Counted from the stretch's first letter, positions 52,055 to 61,240 are shown. The stretch is 64,000 nucleotides of DNA from Lachnospiraceae bacterium (GCA_902362715.1 CABIXN010000002.1:124001-188000), one strand, 5' to 3'. Numbers and translations: made by a program. The notes: generated by a model from the sequence alone, not told the origin.

Positions 52055-54210
52055 TGAAAGAAAGGATAAAAGGTGCTTTCACAAGAAAAAAGATATTCCG
52101 CTTTCTCAAAATGGCTCTGCTTGTCGTGGCACTGTCCCTTATCCTGCTTTCGCTCTTGGGAACGGTGGCACACGCCACGGGGCTTGTGGACGACACTATC
52201 AATACCGAAAACCTTTATTCTAAATATCCACTATCGAATTATCAGCTTGATTTCTACGTCGATAATAGCTGGTCGTGGCTTCCGTGGAACTGGTTGGATG
52301 GGATTGGAAAAAGTGTGCAATACGGGCTTTACTGCATTACAAATTTCGTCTGGACGATAAGCCTATATCTTTCTAATGCTACGGGCTATGTGGTGCAGGA
52401 AGCCTACAAGCTGGACTTCATCAACGATATGGCAGACAGTATCGGCAAAAGCATACAGACCCTTGCAGGTGTTACGCAGAACGGTTTTTCCAGCTCTGGC
52501 TTTTATGTAGGCTTCCTACTGCTGATTATCCTAGTTGTCGGTATCTATGTTGCCTATACGGGACTGATAAAAAGAGAAACCAGCAAGGCACTGCACGCCG
52601 TTATCAACTTTGTGGTGGTGTTTCTTTTATCGGCTTCCTTTATTGCCTACGCTCCCGACTACATCAAGAAAGTAAATGACTTTTCATCAGACATCAGCAC
52701 TGCTTCACTGGACTTGGGAACAAAAATCATGCTTCCCGACAGTGACAGCAAAGGCAAGGACAGCGTGGACTTGATACGGGACAGCCTATTTTCCATACAA
52801 GTACAACAGCCGTGGCTACTCTTACAGTTTGGAAACAGCGATATAGATGAAATCGGCTCTGACCGTGTGGAAGCTCTGGTATCGGCAAGCCCAGAGGACG
52901 AGGACGGCGAAACAAGGGAAAATGTCGTCAAGACCGAGATTGAGGACAACGACAACAACAATCTGACGATACCGCAGGTGGTAAATCGTTTAGGTATGGT
53001 GTTCTTCCTGCTTATCTTCAACTTAGGGATAACCGTATTTGTATTCTTGCTTACGGGTATGATGTTGTTCAGCCAGATACTTTTTATCATCTTCGCCATG
53101 TTTCTGCCTATCAGCTTTCTATTAAGTATGATACCGAGCTATGAGAGCATGGCAAAGCAGGCGATTGTTCGTGTATTCAATACGATTATGACAAGGGCTG
53201 GTATTACGCTGATTGTTACGGTAGCTTTTAGTATTTCCAGTATGTTCTACAACATATCCACAGACTACCCGTTTTTTATGGTGGCGTTCTTGCAGATAGT
53301 ATGTTTTGCAGGTATTTACATGAAGCTAGGCGATTTAATGAGTATGTTCTCTTTAAATGCTGGCGACAGTCAGAGCATGGGACGCAGAATTTTCCGCAGA
53401 CCATATATGTTCATGCGACATAGGGCTAGGCGTATGGAACACCGATTAGCTAGGGCTGTGGGTAAAGGAAGTGTATTAGGTGCTGGAGCTGGTGCAATGG
53501 CTGGCTCTATGGTATCGTCTGGCGGTTCATCAGCAAGGAACACTACACCAAAACAGCCCACCCGAAGTAACAACGCTTCTCTTGGCGGTAAGGCTGGTTC
53601 AGCCGTAGGAGCTGTCCTTGATACAAAGAATAAAGTTAAGGATAAGGCAACCGCCGTCAAAGAAAATATCAAGGATATGCCGACACAGACTGCCTATGCG
53701 GTTCATTCTGCCAGAGAAAAGGCAAAGTCCAGCGTGTCCGACTTCAAGCGTGGCGTAGTGCAGGAACAAGAAAACCGCCAGTCTGGGCGTTTAGAAAAAC
53801 AGCAATTACATAGACAGAATATTGCGGATAAGCGTATGGAGCTTCAAAAGGCACAGGAAGCAAGGCAGGCAGGGAAGAAATCGGACGGATTGGCGACAAG
53901 CGGAACTACCCGTCCCCATGAAAGACCAGCCACTACTTCTAAGGGCAATGTAGAAAAACAGCAGGAAGTCAAACGCCCTGCCACAGCTTCTAAAGTGAAG
54001 AATGAGGAAGTCAAAGCAAATGTTGTCAAAGAGCGTCCGTTATCTTCTGGCGGTACATCAACTAAGACCGTCAATCAAGAAACAGTAAGACAGAATTACA
54101 AGTCTGACCGTGTAACGAAAACGCAAACGACAACTACACAGAAGCAGACACAGCAAAATACCGAGAAGAATAAGCGAACCCTATTCAAGAAAGGACAAAG
54201 GAAGAAATGA
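52054..54210 (+). CDS. VirB6-like polytopic conjugation protein (Orf15)
   Basis: The 718-residue protein has a hydrophobic N-terminal helix, a polytopic core (about seven membrane segments, to residue 450), and a long basic Lys/Gln/Thr-rich disordered tail of about 270 residues. The tail includes repeats such as KQQ, TTTTQKQTQQ and KEN. It matches Tn916 Orf15 in position and design. It overlaps the VirB4-like gene by one base and the hydrolase gene by four. The tail may bind cell wall or DNA. Confidence 0.88.
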   Translation: MKERIKGAFTRKKIFRFLKMALLVVALSLILLSLLGTVAHATGLVDDTINTENLYSKYPLSNYQLDFYVDNSWSWLPWNWLDGIGKSVQYGLYCITNFVWTISLYLSNATGYVVQEAYKLDFINDMADSIGKSIQTLAGVTQNGFSSSGFYVGFLLLIILVVGIYVAYTGLIKRETSKALHAVINFVVVFLLSASFIAYAPDYIKKVNDFSSDISTASLDLGTKIMLPDSDSKGKDSVDLIRDSLFSIQVQQPWLLLQFGNSDIDEIGSDRVEALVSASPEDEDGETRENVVKTEIEDNDNNNLTIPQVVNRLGMVFFLLIFNLGITVFVFLLTGMMLFSQILFIIFAMFLPISFLLSMIPSYESMAKQAIVRVFNTIMTRAGITLIVTVAFSISSMFYNISTDYPFFMVAFLQIVCFAGIYMKLGDLMSMFSLNAGDSQSMGRRIFRRPYMFMRHRARRMEHRLARAVGKGSVLGAGAGAMAGSMVSSGGSSARNTTPKQPTRSNNASLGGKAGSAVGAVLDTKNKVKDKATAVKENIKDMPTQTAYAVHSAREKAKSSVSDFKRGVVQEQENRQSGRLEKQQLHRQNIADKRMELQKAQEARQAGKKSDGLATSGTTRPHERPATTSKGNVEKQQEVKRPATASKVKNEEVKANVVKERPLSSGGTSTKTVNQETVRQNYKSDRVTKTQTTTTQKQTQQNTEKNKRTLFKKGQRKK

Positions 54211-55214
54211 AACTAAGACATATCGCTATCATTGGCAGTCTGTTTCCTATCCTCTTTTCTATCGTATTATTCTTTGGGGTTCTGATTAGTGCTGAGGACG
54301 ACGACGGGAGCAACAGCTATTCCTCTAATTATATGGGTATGAACCTATCCGCCGAAGTGTTGAAACATCAGCCTATGGTAGAAAAGTATGCCAGAGAAAA
54401 CGGTATTTCCGAGTATGTCAATGTGTTGCTGGCAATCATACAAGTGGAAAGTGGCGGTACAGCCGTAGACGTTATGCAGTCTAGTGAAAGTCTGGGATTA
54501 CCGCCCAACTCACTAGATACAGAAAGCTCAATCAAGCAGGGGTGTCAGTATTTTGCGTCCCTGCTTTCTTCCTGCAAAAATCAAGGTATCAGCGATATAA
54601 ATGTCGTGATACAGTCCTATAACTATGGCGGTGGCTATGTGGGATATGTGGCAGGAAACGGGAAAAAGCATACGTTCAATCTGGCGGAAAATTTCGCAAA
54701 AGATAAATCGGGCGGTCAGAAAGTAACCTACACGAACCCTATCGCCGTAGCGAAGAATGGTGGCTGGCGATATGCCTATGGAAATATGTTTTATTGTGAA
54801 CTGGTAAATCAGTATTTAACCGTTACGCAGTTTGACAATGCCACCGTGCAGGCGATTATGAATGAAGCGTTGAAGTATCAAGGCTGGAAATATCAATATG
54901 GTGGAAGTAACCCCAACACTTCTTTTGATTGTTCTGGACTGACGCAGTGGTGCTATGGCAAGGCTGGTATTTCATTGCCGAGAACCGCACAAGCACAGTA
55001 TGACGCAACACAGCATATCCCACTATCGCAGGCAAAGGCTGGCGATTTGGTCTTTTTCCACAGTACCTACAACGCTGGAAGCTATGTAACCCACGTCGGT
55101 ATCTATGTAGGAAATAATCAGATGTATCATGCAGGCGACCCTATCGGATATGCCGACCTCAATAATTCGTATTGGCAACAGCACTTGATAGGTGCTGGAA
55201 GAATAAAACAGTAG
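54207..55214 (+). CDS. Bifunctional lysozyme/NlpC-P60 peptidoglycan hydrolase (Orf14, CwlT-like)
   Basis: The 335-residue protein has an N-terminal membrane helix, a lysozyme-like goose-type domain (VLLAIIQVESGG, catalytic Glu), and a C-terminal NlpC/P60 endopeptidase domain with Cys in FDCSGLTQW and His in YVTHVGIYVG. It opens the cell wall for the mating channel, as CwlT does in ICEBs1. It corresponds to Tn916 Orf14. Confidence 0.93.
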   Translation: MKLRHIAIIGSLFPILFSIVLFFGVLISAEDDDGSNSYSSNYMGMNLSAEVLKHQPMVEKYARENGISEYVNVLLAIIQVESGGTAVDVMQSSESLGLPPNSLDTESSIKQGCQYFASLLSSCKNQGISDINVVIQSYNYGGGYVGYVAGNGKKHTFNLAENFAKDKSGGQKVTYTNPIAVAKNGGWRYAYGNMFYCELVNQYLTVTQFDNATVQAIMNEALKYQGWKYQYGGSNPNTSFDCSGLTQWCYGKAGISLPRTAQAQYDATQHIPLSQAKAGDLVFFHSTYNAGSYVTHVGIYVGNNQMYHAGDPIGYADLNNSYWQQHLIGAGRIKQ

Positions 55215-55229
55215 AAAGGATTGGAAACC

Positions 55230-56123
55230 ATGTTTAAAAAGAAAGAAAAACCAGTAAAAGAAAAAAAGGTGCGTACTGTCAAAGTAGGCACACATAAGAA
55301 ATCCGTGATTGCATTGTGGGTAGTGCTTATCGCAAGTGTGAGCTTTGGCGTGTATAAGAACTTTACCGCTATTGATATGCACACGGTACATGAAACAGAA
55401 ACGATACAGCTAAGACTAAATGACACCAACGGGCCTGAAAATTTCGTGAAGAACTTCTGCAAGTCCTACTACACATGGGACAACAGCAAAGAAGCTATCG
55501 AAGCAAGGACGCAGGCAATCAGCGGTTATCTCACAAAGGAATTGCAGGACTTGAACCTTGATACCGTAAGAACGGATATACCGACCAGCTCCGTAGTTAC
55601 AAATGTGCTGATTTGGGATATAGAACAGTCGGGAACGGACACTTTTTCTGCTACCTACGAAGTAGATCAGCAGATAAAAGAGGGCGAACAGACAACGAAT
55701 GTCAAGGCAACCTATACCGTCAAAGTCCATGTAGATAAAGACGGCGATATGGTTATCGTGCAGAACCCGACCCTTGCACCAGCGGTTGAAAAGTCTGATT
55801 ATGAACCAAAGGCACAAGAAGCAGACGCTAGTGTGGACACTGATACCGTCAATGACGCTACCGCATTTTTAGAAACGTTCTTTAAGCTGTACCCGACAGC
55901 AACAGAAAAGGAGCTTGCCTACTATGTGGCTGGCAATGTGCTTGAACCTATCGGCAGGGACTACCTCTATTCTGAATTAGTCAACCCCGTATTTACGGCT
56001 GACGGGGATAATGTGAAAGTCAAGGTTGCCGTGAAATTCATAGACAATCAGACAAAGGCAACGCAGGTATCACAGTTTGAGCTTGTGTTACATAAGGATA
56101 GCAACTGGAAGATTGTAGCGTAA
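55230..56123 (+). CDS. TcpC-family conjugation protein (Orf13, VirB8-like)
   Basis: The 297-residue protein has a basic N-terminal cytoplasmic tail (FKKKEKPVKEKKVR), one membrane helix (VIALWVVLIASVSFGVY) and two NTF2-like domains outside, as in TcpC from pCW3 and Tn916 Orf13. It is the last gene of the transfer operon. The ATG at 55230 has AAAGGATT upstream. No membrane role beyond channel scaffold is claimed. Confidence 0.9.
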   Translation: MFKKKEKPVKEKKVRTVKVGTHKKSVIALWVVLIASVSFGVYKNFTAIDMHTVHETETIQLRLNDTNGPENFVKNFCKSYYTWDNSKEAIEARTQAISGYLTKELQDLNLDTVRTDIPTSSVVTNVLIWDIEQSGTDTFSATYEVDQQIKEGEQTTNVKATYTVKVHVDKDGDMVIVQNPTLAPAVEKSDYEPKAQEADASVDTDTVNDATAFLETFFKLYPTATEKELAYYVAGNVLEPIGRDYLYSELVNPVFTADGDNVKVKVAVKFIDNQTKATQVSQFELVLHKDSNWKIVA

Positions 56124-56172
56124 TAAATACTCCGCGAATTTTTATGATGTCTATTTATAAACATTTGAATAA

Positions 56173-56220
56173 TTGACAAATAGGTAACTTGTTGCTATAA
56201 TATAGTAACAAGTTACCTAT
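56173..56220 (+). promoter_or_regulatory. Promoter overlapped by a perfect 14-bp palindromic operator (MarR cargo operon)
   Basis: TTGACA (56173-56178), a 17-base spacer and TATAAT (56196-56201) form a consensus promoter. Perfect inverted arms ATAGGTAACTTGTT (56180-56193) and AACAAGTTACCTAT (56207-56220) flank the -10 box. The MarR protein encoded from 56233 is the likely repressor. Confidence 0.88.
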
Positions 56221-56232
56221 AAGGAGGTTTTT

Positions 56233-56724
56233 ATGGACATCAATGATTTAATAAAAAGATTTTCAGATACAACCGAAAATCAATGTAAGGCTATCTTTAG
56301 CTCACTATTTATTGCAGGAAATAAATTACAAACAATATTTGACAATCATATACCAGAAATATCCTTGAAACAATTTATGCTTTTAACAATGATAAAGCAA
56401 TCACAAGAACAATTAACATTTACACAATTAGGAAAATTGTTAGGTTGTTCTCGACAAAATGTAAAGAAATTAGCCTTTACCTTAGAGAAAAAGGGATTTG
56501 TTTTTATAACAAAAAGCGAAAATGACGCACGGGCTTTAACTATCCATTCAACAAAAAAGTTAGATAAATTCTTTGAAACAGTATTTATATCCTACCAAGA
56601 AGATTTACATTATCTTTTCGATATATACACAGAAAAAGAAATACAACAGCTATTTAATTTAATGATGAAATTATATGCTGGCATAGATAATCTGGAAAGG
56701 AACTACTGTGATGAAAAAAAATAG
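56233..56724 (+). CDS. MarR-family regulator (cargo operon)
   Basis: The 163-residue protein has a MarR winged helix: FTQLGKLLGCSRQNVKKLAFTLEKKGFVFITKSENDARALTIHST. AAGGAGG lies six bases before the ATG. It sits directly behind the palindrome, so self-repression is likely. The DNA is much richer in AT than the transfer genes, consistent with cargo from another source. Its 3' end overlaps the FMN-binding gene by 17 bases. The ligand that lifts repression is unknown; quinone, flavin or redox signals would fit the downstream genes. Confidence 0.9.
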   Translation: MDINDLIKRFSDTTENQCKAIFSSLFIAGNKLQTIFDNHIPEISLKQFMLLTMIKQSQEQLTFTQLGKLLGCSRQNVKKLAFTLEKKGFVFITKSENDARALTIHSTKKLDKFFETVFISYQEDLHYLFDIYTEKEIQQLFNLMMKLYAGIDNLERNYCDEKK

Positions 56725-57100
56725 AAAGATAATATTGATTGGGATATTTTGTCTGTTATTACTTGTCTTTATTTTTGTTCAAATTTTAAGCCATAGAATT
56801 GTAAAGCAAGCAAACGATATAGCAATAAACGACATTGACCTATCATCAGTCGAAAATGGGGAGTATATTGGAGAATACGCTATTACTCCCGTTTATGCAA
56901 AAGTTAAGATTTCAGTTAAAAATCAAGAAATAGTTGATATACAAATTTTAGAACACAATAACGGCTTAGGAACATCTGCTGAAAAAATAGTTGATAAGGT
57001 TTTAGAAAATCAATCTTTAGATATAGATGCTGTATCGGGGGCAACTGTAAGCAGTAGGTGTATATTAAAAGCGATAGACAATGCTATTGAAAAGGAGTAA
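56708..57100 (+). CDS. Membrane-anchored FMN-binding domain protein
   Basis: The 130-residue product has an N-terminal signal anchor (IILIGIFCLLLLVFIFVQIL) and an FMN-binding domain outside the membrane with the covalent flavin motif SGATVSS, as in NqrC/RnfG and the extracellular electron-transfer protein PplA. ApbE-type flavin transferase attaches FMN to the motif threonine; no apbE is in the window. It would shuttle electrons on the outer face of the membrane, with the flavodoxin encoded next as partner. Confidence 0.88.
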   Translation: MMKKNRKIILIGIFCLLLLVFIFVQILSHRIVKQANDIAINDIDLSSVENGEYIGEYAITPVYAKVKISVKNQEIVDIQILEHNNGLGTSAEKIVDKVLENQSLDIDAVSGATVSSRCILKAIDNAIEKE

Positions 57101-57105
57101 GGAAA

Positions 57106-57639
57106 ATGAAAAAAGTTTTAGTGTTATATCAATCAAAATATGGTGCTACAAAAAAATATGTTGATATGATAAAAAAAGAAATCGTATGTGATGTTTTTGA
57201 AATAAGCAGTTTTCAATTTAACAACGCAAGTAATTACGATATTATTGTTTTTGCTAGTGGTATATATGCAAACGGTATATCTGGCGTAAAATACATCAAA
57301 AAGAATATCGAATACATCAAAAACAAGAAAGTCTGTGTTTTTATGGTAGGAGCAAGTCCATTTGATAAGAAAGCAGTTGAACTGGTTAAAGAGCATAATT
57401 TAAAAAATATTCCGTTTGAAATTACTGTGTTTTACGGTAGAGGTATTTATGATGAAAATATTATGAGTTTTAAAGATAGGACATTATGTAAAATGTTAAA
57501 AAAATCATTACAAAAAAAAGACCCGACTACCTTTGAACCGTGGATGAAAGCAATTTTTGAAGCAAGTGAAAAAAGTTGTGATTGGACTGATAGAAATTAT
57601 GTAAATCCACTGATAGAATACATTGAACAAAATATTTAA
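57106..57639 (+). CDS. Flavodoxin-domain protein
   Basis: The 177-residue product has a flavodoxin fold with the FMN phosphate loop (YQSKYGATKKYV) and a second loop (FASGIYANGISGV). It resembles menaquinone-dependent protoporphyrinogen oxidase HemG/flavodoxin_5 proteins, cytosolic. It lies six bases after the FMN-binding gene. Together they look like a small redox module under MarR control. Confidence 0.87.
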   Translation: MKKVLVLYQSKYGATKKYVDMIKKEIVCDVFEISSFQFNNASNYDIIVFASGIYANGISGVKYIKKNIEYIKNKKVCVFMVGASPFDKKAVELVKEHNLKNIPFEITVFYGRGIYDENIMSFKDRTLCKMLKKSLQKKDPTTFEPWMKAIFEASEKSCDWTDRNYVNPLIEYIEQNI

Positions 57640-57672
57640 TGAAATATTCATGCCATTGGAAAGGAAATACTT

Positions 57673-57897
57673 ATGATAGGACTTAAAAAACGAGATATGA
57701 AATACATTATGAAAGTTGGTGCTAAAGCTCAAGGTGTTTCGGTATCTGAATTTCGTGCTATGCTACAAGATACCATAGATGAAGCTATGGAAAGCACAGA
57801 CCCAGACGTGCAGGCAAATTTTAAACGATACTTTGGGAATAAACGACCAACACCAGAAGAATATATTTATACAATTACCAAAAAGACAAAATTTTAA
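57673..57897 (+). CDS. Spo0A C-terminal-like small protein
   Basis: The 74-residue protein has weak likeness to the C-terminal part of sporulation factor Spo0A-type families ([21 protein letters not shown], then [15 protein letters not shown]). It has no receiver domain and may be a DNA-binding decoy or regulator, or be unrelated. It comes 33 bases after the flavodoxin gene. Confidence 0.55.
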   Translation: MIGLKKRDMKYIMKVGAKAQGVSVSEFRAMLQDTIDEAMESTDPDVQANFKRYFGNKRPTPEEYIYTITKKTKF

Positions 57898-57957
57898 AAA
57901 CAACCTCATTGCATTATATATCTAAAAGGAATAGGCTTATATTAGGAGGTGTTAATT

Positions 57958-58446
57958 ATGGCTAATGAGAATAAAAAAGACTTTAATAAAATGCTTCATG
58001 ATAGCAAAGATATGCCAAAGTATCAAATTATCACAGACGAAGCCAGTATTAAAAAATATGGTGGTGATAGAATGTATTTTGCTCCGCCTATCGAATATGA
58101 CAAAATTATGAAGTTAATTCCTTATGGGAAAATTGTTACCGTTGGTGAAATAAGAGAGTATTTTGCTAAATTGAGTGGTGCTGATTTTACTGAACCGATT
58201 ACAGCGGGTATTTTCGTTTCAATCGTAGCTTGGGCTAGTTTTCAGCGTGACAAAGATAAAACTCCATACTGGCGTACTTTAAAAGCTAATGGAGAATTAA
58301 ATTCAAAATACCCCCATGGAATTGAAGAACAAAAAAAGTTACTAGAAACCGAAGGACATACAATTATAACAAGAGGAAGAAAGAATATTCGATACTTTGT
58401 TCAAGATTATCAGAATTATTTATTTGATTTGTCAAAACTGAAATAA
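57958..58446 (+). CDS. Alkyltransferase-like (MGMT-family) protein without the active-site cysteine
   Basis: The 162-residue product resembles the DNA-binding domain of O6-methylguanine methyltransferases (IPYGKIVTVGEIREYF, then TPYWRTLKANGELNSKYPHG and QKKLLETEGHTI). The PCHR cysteine motif is absent; the corresponding place has none, so it is alkyltransferase-like (Atl) and would flag damaged bases or serve a DNA-binding role. The ATG at 57958 follows AGGAGG. An unusual cargo gene for this family. Confidence 0.72.
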   Translation: MANENKKDFNKMLHDSKDMPKYQIITDEASIKKYGGDRMYFAPPIEYDKIMKLIPYGKIVTVGEIREYFAKLSGADFTEPITAGIFVSIVAWASFQRDKDKTPYWRTLKANGELNSKYPHGIEEQKKLLETEGHTIITRGRKNIRYFVQDYQNYLFDLSKLK

Positions 58447-58561
58447 GCTCATAAAGTTGCTACAAAGGGGGCTTGTCGTATGAAACGCTTTAAGCACAAT
58501 TCAATATATTCAAGTCCGATTTAACAGCATACTATCTACAATTCAATACGCTATAACAGTA

Positions 58562-58597
58562 GCTCGTACAAAATTCATATTTTGTGCGGGCTTTTTT
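58562..58597 (+). terminator. Terminator after the cargo genes
   Basis: GCTCGTACAAAAT pairs with ATTTTGTGCGGGC (one wobble and near-perfect stem) and runs into T6. It separates cargo from the sigma-like regulator genes. Confidence 0.88.
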
Positions 58598-58719
58598 AGT
58601 TCCAGAAAAAAGTTCTGCTTTTTTCTCAATTCATGCAACAAATCACACCCTGCTGTACAGATATGGTGCGGAAAGAGGGATAAACACTTTTCACTTCATA
58701 ACAGAAAGGGGGTGTGATT

Positions 58720-59148
58720 ATGAAACCGTCGGACTTCCAAAAGACGATACAGTGTCAATTTGACTGCAAGCTCAAGCGTGTAGTCAAAGGCATTGTTCGT
58801 AACTACCGAAAAGAATTGAAGCGTCGCAGAAATCGAGAAATTTCATTTTGTGAGCTTCCAGAAATCGTTGTTGAAAAGTTGGCTGTCTGGGACGAATACG
58901 AAAGCGACTACACAGCTTTTGATGTATGCGGTATTGAAATCCGTGTACTTGATGATGAATTAGCAGACGCTCTCAAAAGTCTTCCAGAACGTGAACGAGC
59001 GATTATACTCATGTATTTCTTTCTTGATATGAGCGATACAGAAATAGGCGAAAAGTTGAATATCAATCGTACTACCTCATTTCGCAGTCGTAAAAATTCA
59101 TTGGAAGAAATCAGAAAAAAATTAAAGGAGAACATAAGCAATGAATAA
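58720..59148 (+). CDS. Sigma-70-like regulator (Orf7)
   Basis: The 142-residue product is a short sigma-factor-like protein with a region 4 helix-turn-helix (LPERERAIILMYFFLDMSDTEIGEKLNINRTTSFRSR). It matches Tn916 Orf7, which drives transfer functions. The ATG at 58720 follows AAAGGGGGTG; a GTG six bases before is less likely. It overlaps the next gene by eight bases. The Orf9 repressor expected nearby in Tn916 is not found. Confidence 0.88.
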   Translation: MKPSDFQKTIQCQFDCKLKRVVKGIVRNYRKELKRRRNREISFCELPEIVVEKLAVWDEYESDYTAFDVCGIEIRVLDDELADALKSLPERERAIILMYFFLDMSDTEIGEKLNINRTTSFRSRKNSLEEIRKKLKENISNE

Positions 59149-59368
59149 AACACACCCTTCATTTTATCTTATTTCATCGGCTGTGGACGGTAACGTAAAT
59201 TCGATTGAACGCTTGTTACAATTCTATGAGCCGTACATATCAAAGTGCTGTTTGCGACCATTCTATGATGAATACGGAAATGTTTGTATTGTCGTGGATA
59301 TGGAATTAAAGGGGCGTATCAGAGAAGCTCTTTTAAAAATGATATGTGAATTTGAAATAGAAGAATAA
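59141..59368 (+). CDS. Helix-turn-helix regulator of the element (Orf8-like)
   Basis: The 75-residue protein corresponds to Tn916 Orf8, with pattern HPSFYLISSAVDGNVNSIER and the MELKGRIREALLKMICEFEI tail of the helix_turn_helix_16 class. It overlaps the sigma-like gene, so the two are translated together. It probably works with it in controlling transfer and excision. Confidence 0.85.
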   Translation: MNKTHPSFYLISSAVDGNVNSIERLLQFYEPYISKCCLRPFYDEYGNVCIVVDMELKGRIREALLKMICEFEIEE

Positions 59369-59738
59369 GCAGATACCGCAGGGTATGATTTGTTGAAATC
59401 CCCTCTTTCCTGCCCTGCTACTGCTTTCACACATGAAAGCCTATGCTTTCGCCAACTGCTCTTTGACAACTGAATAAAGCAGACAGATACGTTTGTGATA
59501 CAGCGAGCCACGGGGACTGTACGCCATGACCTTTCCGACAAGAAAGCGAGCGACCCACGCAGTGATCCGAGAGCGACTTGTGGAATAGTCGTTTTGCCAT
59601 GACCTGCTATCACAGAATAATGATACGTCCGCATGGTGCGGTTCTGCCCACAAGAATGGGAATAGTTGAGATACTAACGGAGCTTTCCAAAGCCGTCTGT
59701 CTGCTTATGATAAGACACACAGAAAGGAGTGTTGCAAC
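59369..59738. other. Non-coding region between orf8 and xis
   Basis: No credible gene in 370 bases. It matches the region in Tn916 where only doubtful short frames lie. The 3' end holds the ribosome site (GAAAGGAG) of xis. The DNA has the codon-like texture of the transfer genes but no long open frame, so it may include a remnant. Confidence 0.5.
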
Positions 59739-59942
59739 ATGAACAATACTGATGTGCCTATCTGGGAAAAATATTCACTGACCTTAGAAGAAGCGTCCAA
59801 ATACTTCCGCATTGGCGAGAAGAAGTTGCGTAGACTGGTAGAGGAAAATCCGAATGCCGACTGGTACATTATGAACGGCAACCGTATTCAGATTAAGCGA
59901 AAACCCTTTGAAAAATTCTTTGATACATTGACCGTAATATAG
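59739..59942 (+). CDS. xis: Excisionase Xis
   Basis: The 67-residue winged-helix protein is the size of Tn916 Xis (67) and begins [21 protein letters not shown], then [16 protein letters not shown]. It directs integrase toward excision by binding DNA near the ends. It lies 77 bases before int, as in Tn916. Confidence 0.93.
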   Translation: MNNTDVPIWEKYSLTLEEASKYFRIGEKKLRRLVEENPNADWYIMNGNRIQIKRKPFEKFFDTLTVI

Positions 59943-60019
59943 TGAAAGAGAGCCGTATATGTGGTATAATTATAGTATCTTATATCAAGCTCTATCCGTT
60001 CTGAAAGGAGCGAATAGCA

Positions 60020-61207
60020 ATGTCCGAAAAAAGACGTGACAGCAAAAATCGTATATTAAGAACGGGTGAGAGCCAGAGAAAAGATGGAAGATACGCATAC
60101 AAATATATAGACGCATTTGGAAAACCGCAGTTTGTTTACGCATGGAAACTTGTGCCGACAGACAGAACGCCAGCAGGTAAGCGTGAGGATATTTCCTTAC
60201 GGGAAAAGGTGGAAGAAATTCTTCAAGACAAAAACGACGGTATAGATACCGCTGGAAAGAAAATGACGGTGTATGAGCTTTTCAAGAAGTATCTGAAACA
60301 ACAGAGAAATGCAAGGGCAAGTACACAGAACACCTATCATTACTTATTGGAGTTCTTGAAAAAGGACAAGTTCGGAGCAAGGAGCATTGACACGGTTAAG
60401 ATTTCAGATGTTAAGACATGGCTACTTGAATTAAAGGAAAACGGGCTGGCTTACGGTACGGTTCTTTTTTACAAAAGAGCTTTGAAGCCAGCTTTTAAAA
60501 TGGCTTTGCATGACGACTGTATCAGAAAGAACCCTTTTGACTTTAGTTTAAGCAGTGTGATGAAGAATGACACACAGAGCCGACAAGCACTGACACAAGA
60601 GCAGGAAGAAAAACTGTTAGCCTTTGTTCAAAGTGATGTATGTTACCAGAAGCACTATGATGAAATTATCGTTCTGCTACGCACTGGACTTCGTATTTCT
60701 GAATTTTGCGGATTGACTGTGAATGACCTAGATTTCACAAACCGAGTAATCAATATCGACCACCAGCTTATCAAGCTGAAAAGGAACTATATTGTGCAAC
60801 CGCCCAAATCAGAGAATGGTATCAGACAGATACCTATGAGTGATGAAGTGTACCAGTCCTTGAAGAACATACTGAAACACAGAAGAAAGCAGAAAGAGCT
60901 AGAGATTGACGGTTACAAAGATTTTCTATTCATCAACCGTAACGGCAATCCGAATGTAGCAATGAATTATGAAGCTGTGTTCAGAAGTCTTGTGAACAAG
61001 TACAATAGCAAGCATGAGGAACAGTTACCGAGAATTACCCCTCATGTTATGCGACATACGTTTTGCACAAGGTTAGCTAATGCAGGCATGAACCCTAAAG
61101 CATTACAATATGTTATGGGACATTCAAACATCACAATCACATTGAACCTATACGCTCATGCTTCACTGGAAACGGTAAAAGCTGAATTACAGCGATTTGT
61201 AGCTTAG
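60020..61207 (+). CDS. int: Tn916-family tyrosine recombinase (integrase)
   Basis: The 395-residue protein is close to Tn916 Int (405). The N-terminal arm-binding domain (SEKRRDSKNRILRTGESQRK) is followed by a core-binding SAM-like domain (about 90-165) and the catalytic domain, with Arg in RTGLRISEF, HVMRHTF and GHSNITITLNLYAH giving the active-site residues and the tyrosine. It cuts and joins at both ends. RBS GAAAGGAG. Confidence 0.95.
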   Translation: MSEKRRDSKNRILRTGESQRKDGRYAYKYIDAFGKPQFVYAWKLVPTDRTPAGKREDISLREKVEEILQDKNDGIDTAGKKMTVYELFKKYLKQQRNARASTQNTYHYLLEFLKKDKFGARSIDTVKISDVKTWLLELKENGLAYGTVLFYKRALKPAFKMALHDDCIRKNPFDFSLSSVMKNDTQSRQALTQEQEEKLLAFVQSDVCYQKHYDEIIVLLRTGLRISEFCGLTVNDLDFTNRVINIDHQLIKLKRNYIVQPPKSENGIRQIPMSDEVYQSLKNILKHRRKQKELEIDGYKDFLFINRNGNPNVAMNYEAVFRSLVNKYNSKHEEQLPRITPHVMRHTFCTRLANAGMNPKALQYVMGHSNITITLNLYAHASLETVKAELQRFVA

Positions 61208-61240
61208 TAGTAAATCGAAAAATTACTACACATTTACTAC
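61207..61240 (+). repeat. Right-end integrase arm-type repeats
   Basis: GTAGTAAAT (61207-61215, inverted), AATTACTAC (61221-61229) and ATTTACTAC (61232-61240) follow int directly and match the left-end repeat at 38956. The element's right junction is likely within the next 100 bases. The first two also form a hairpin. Confidence 0.6.
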
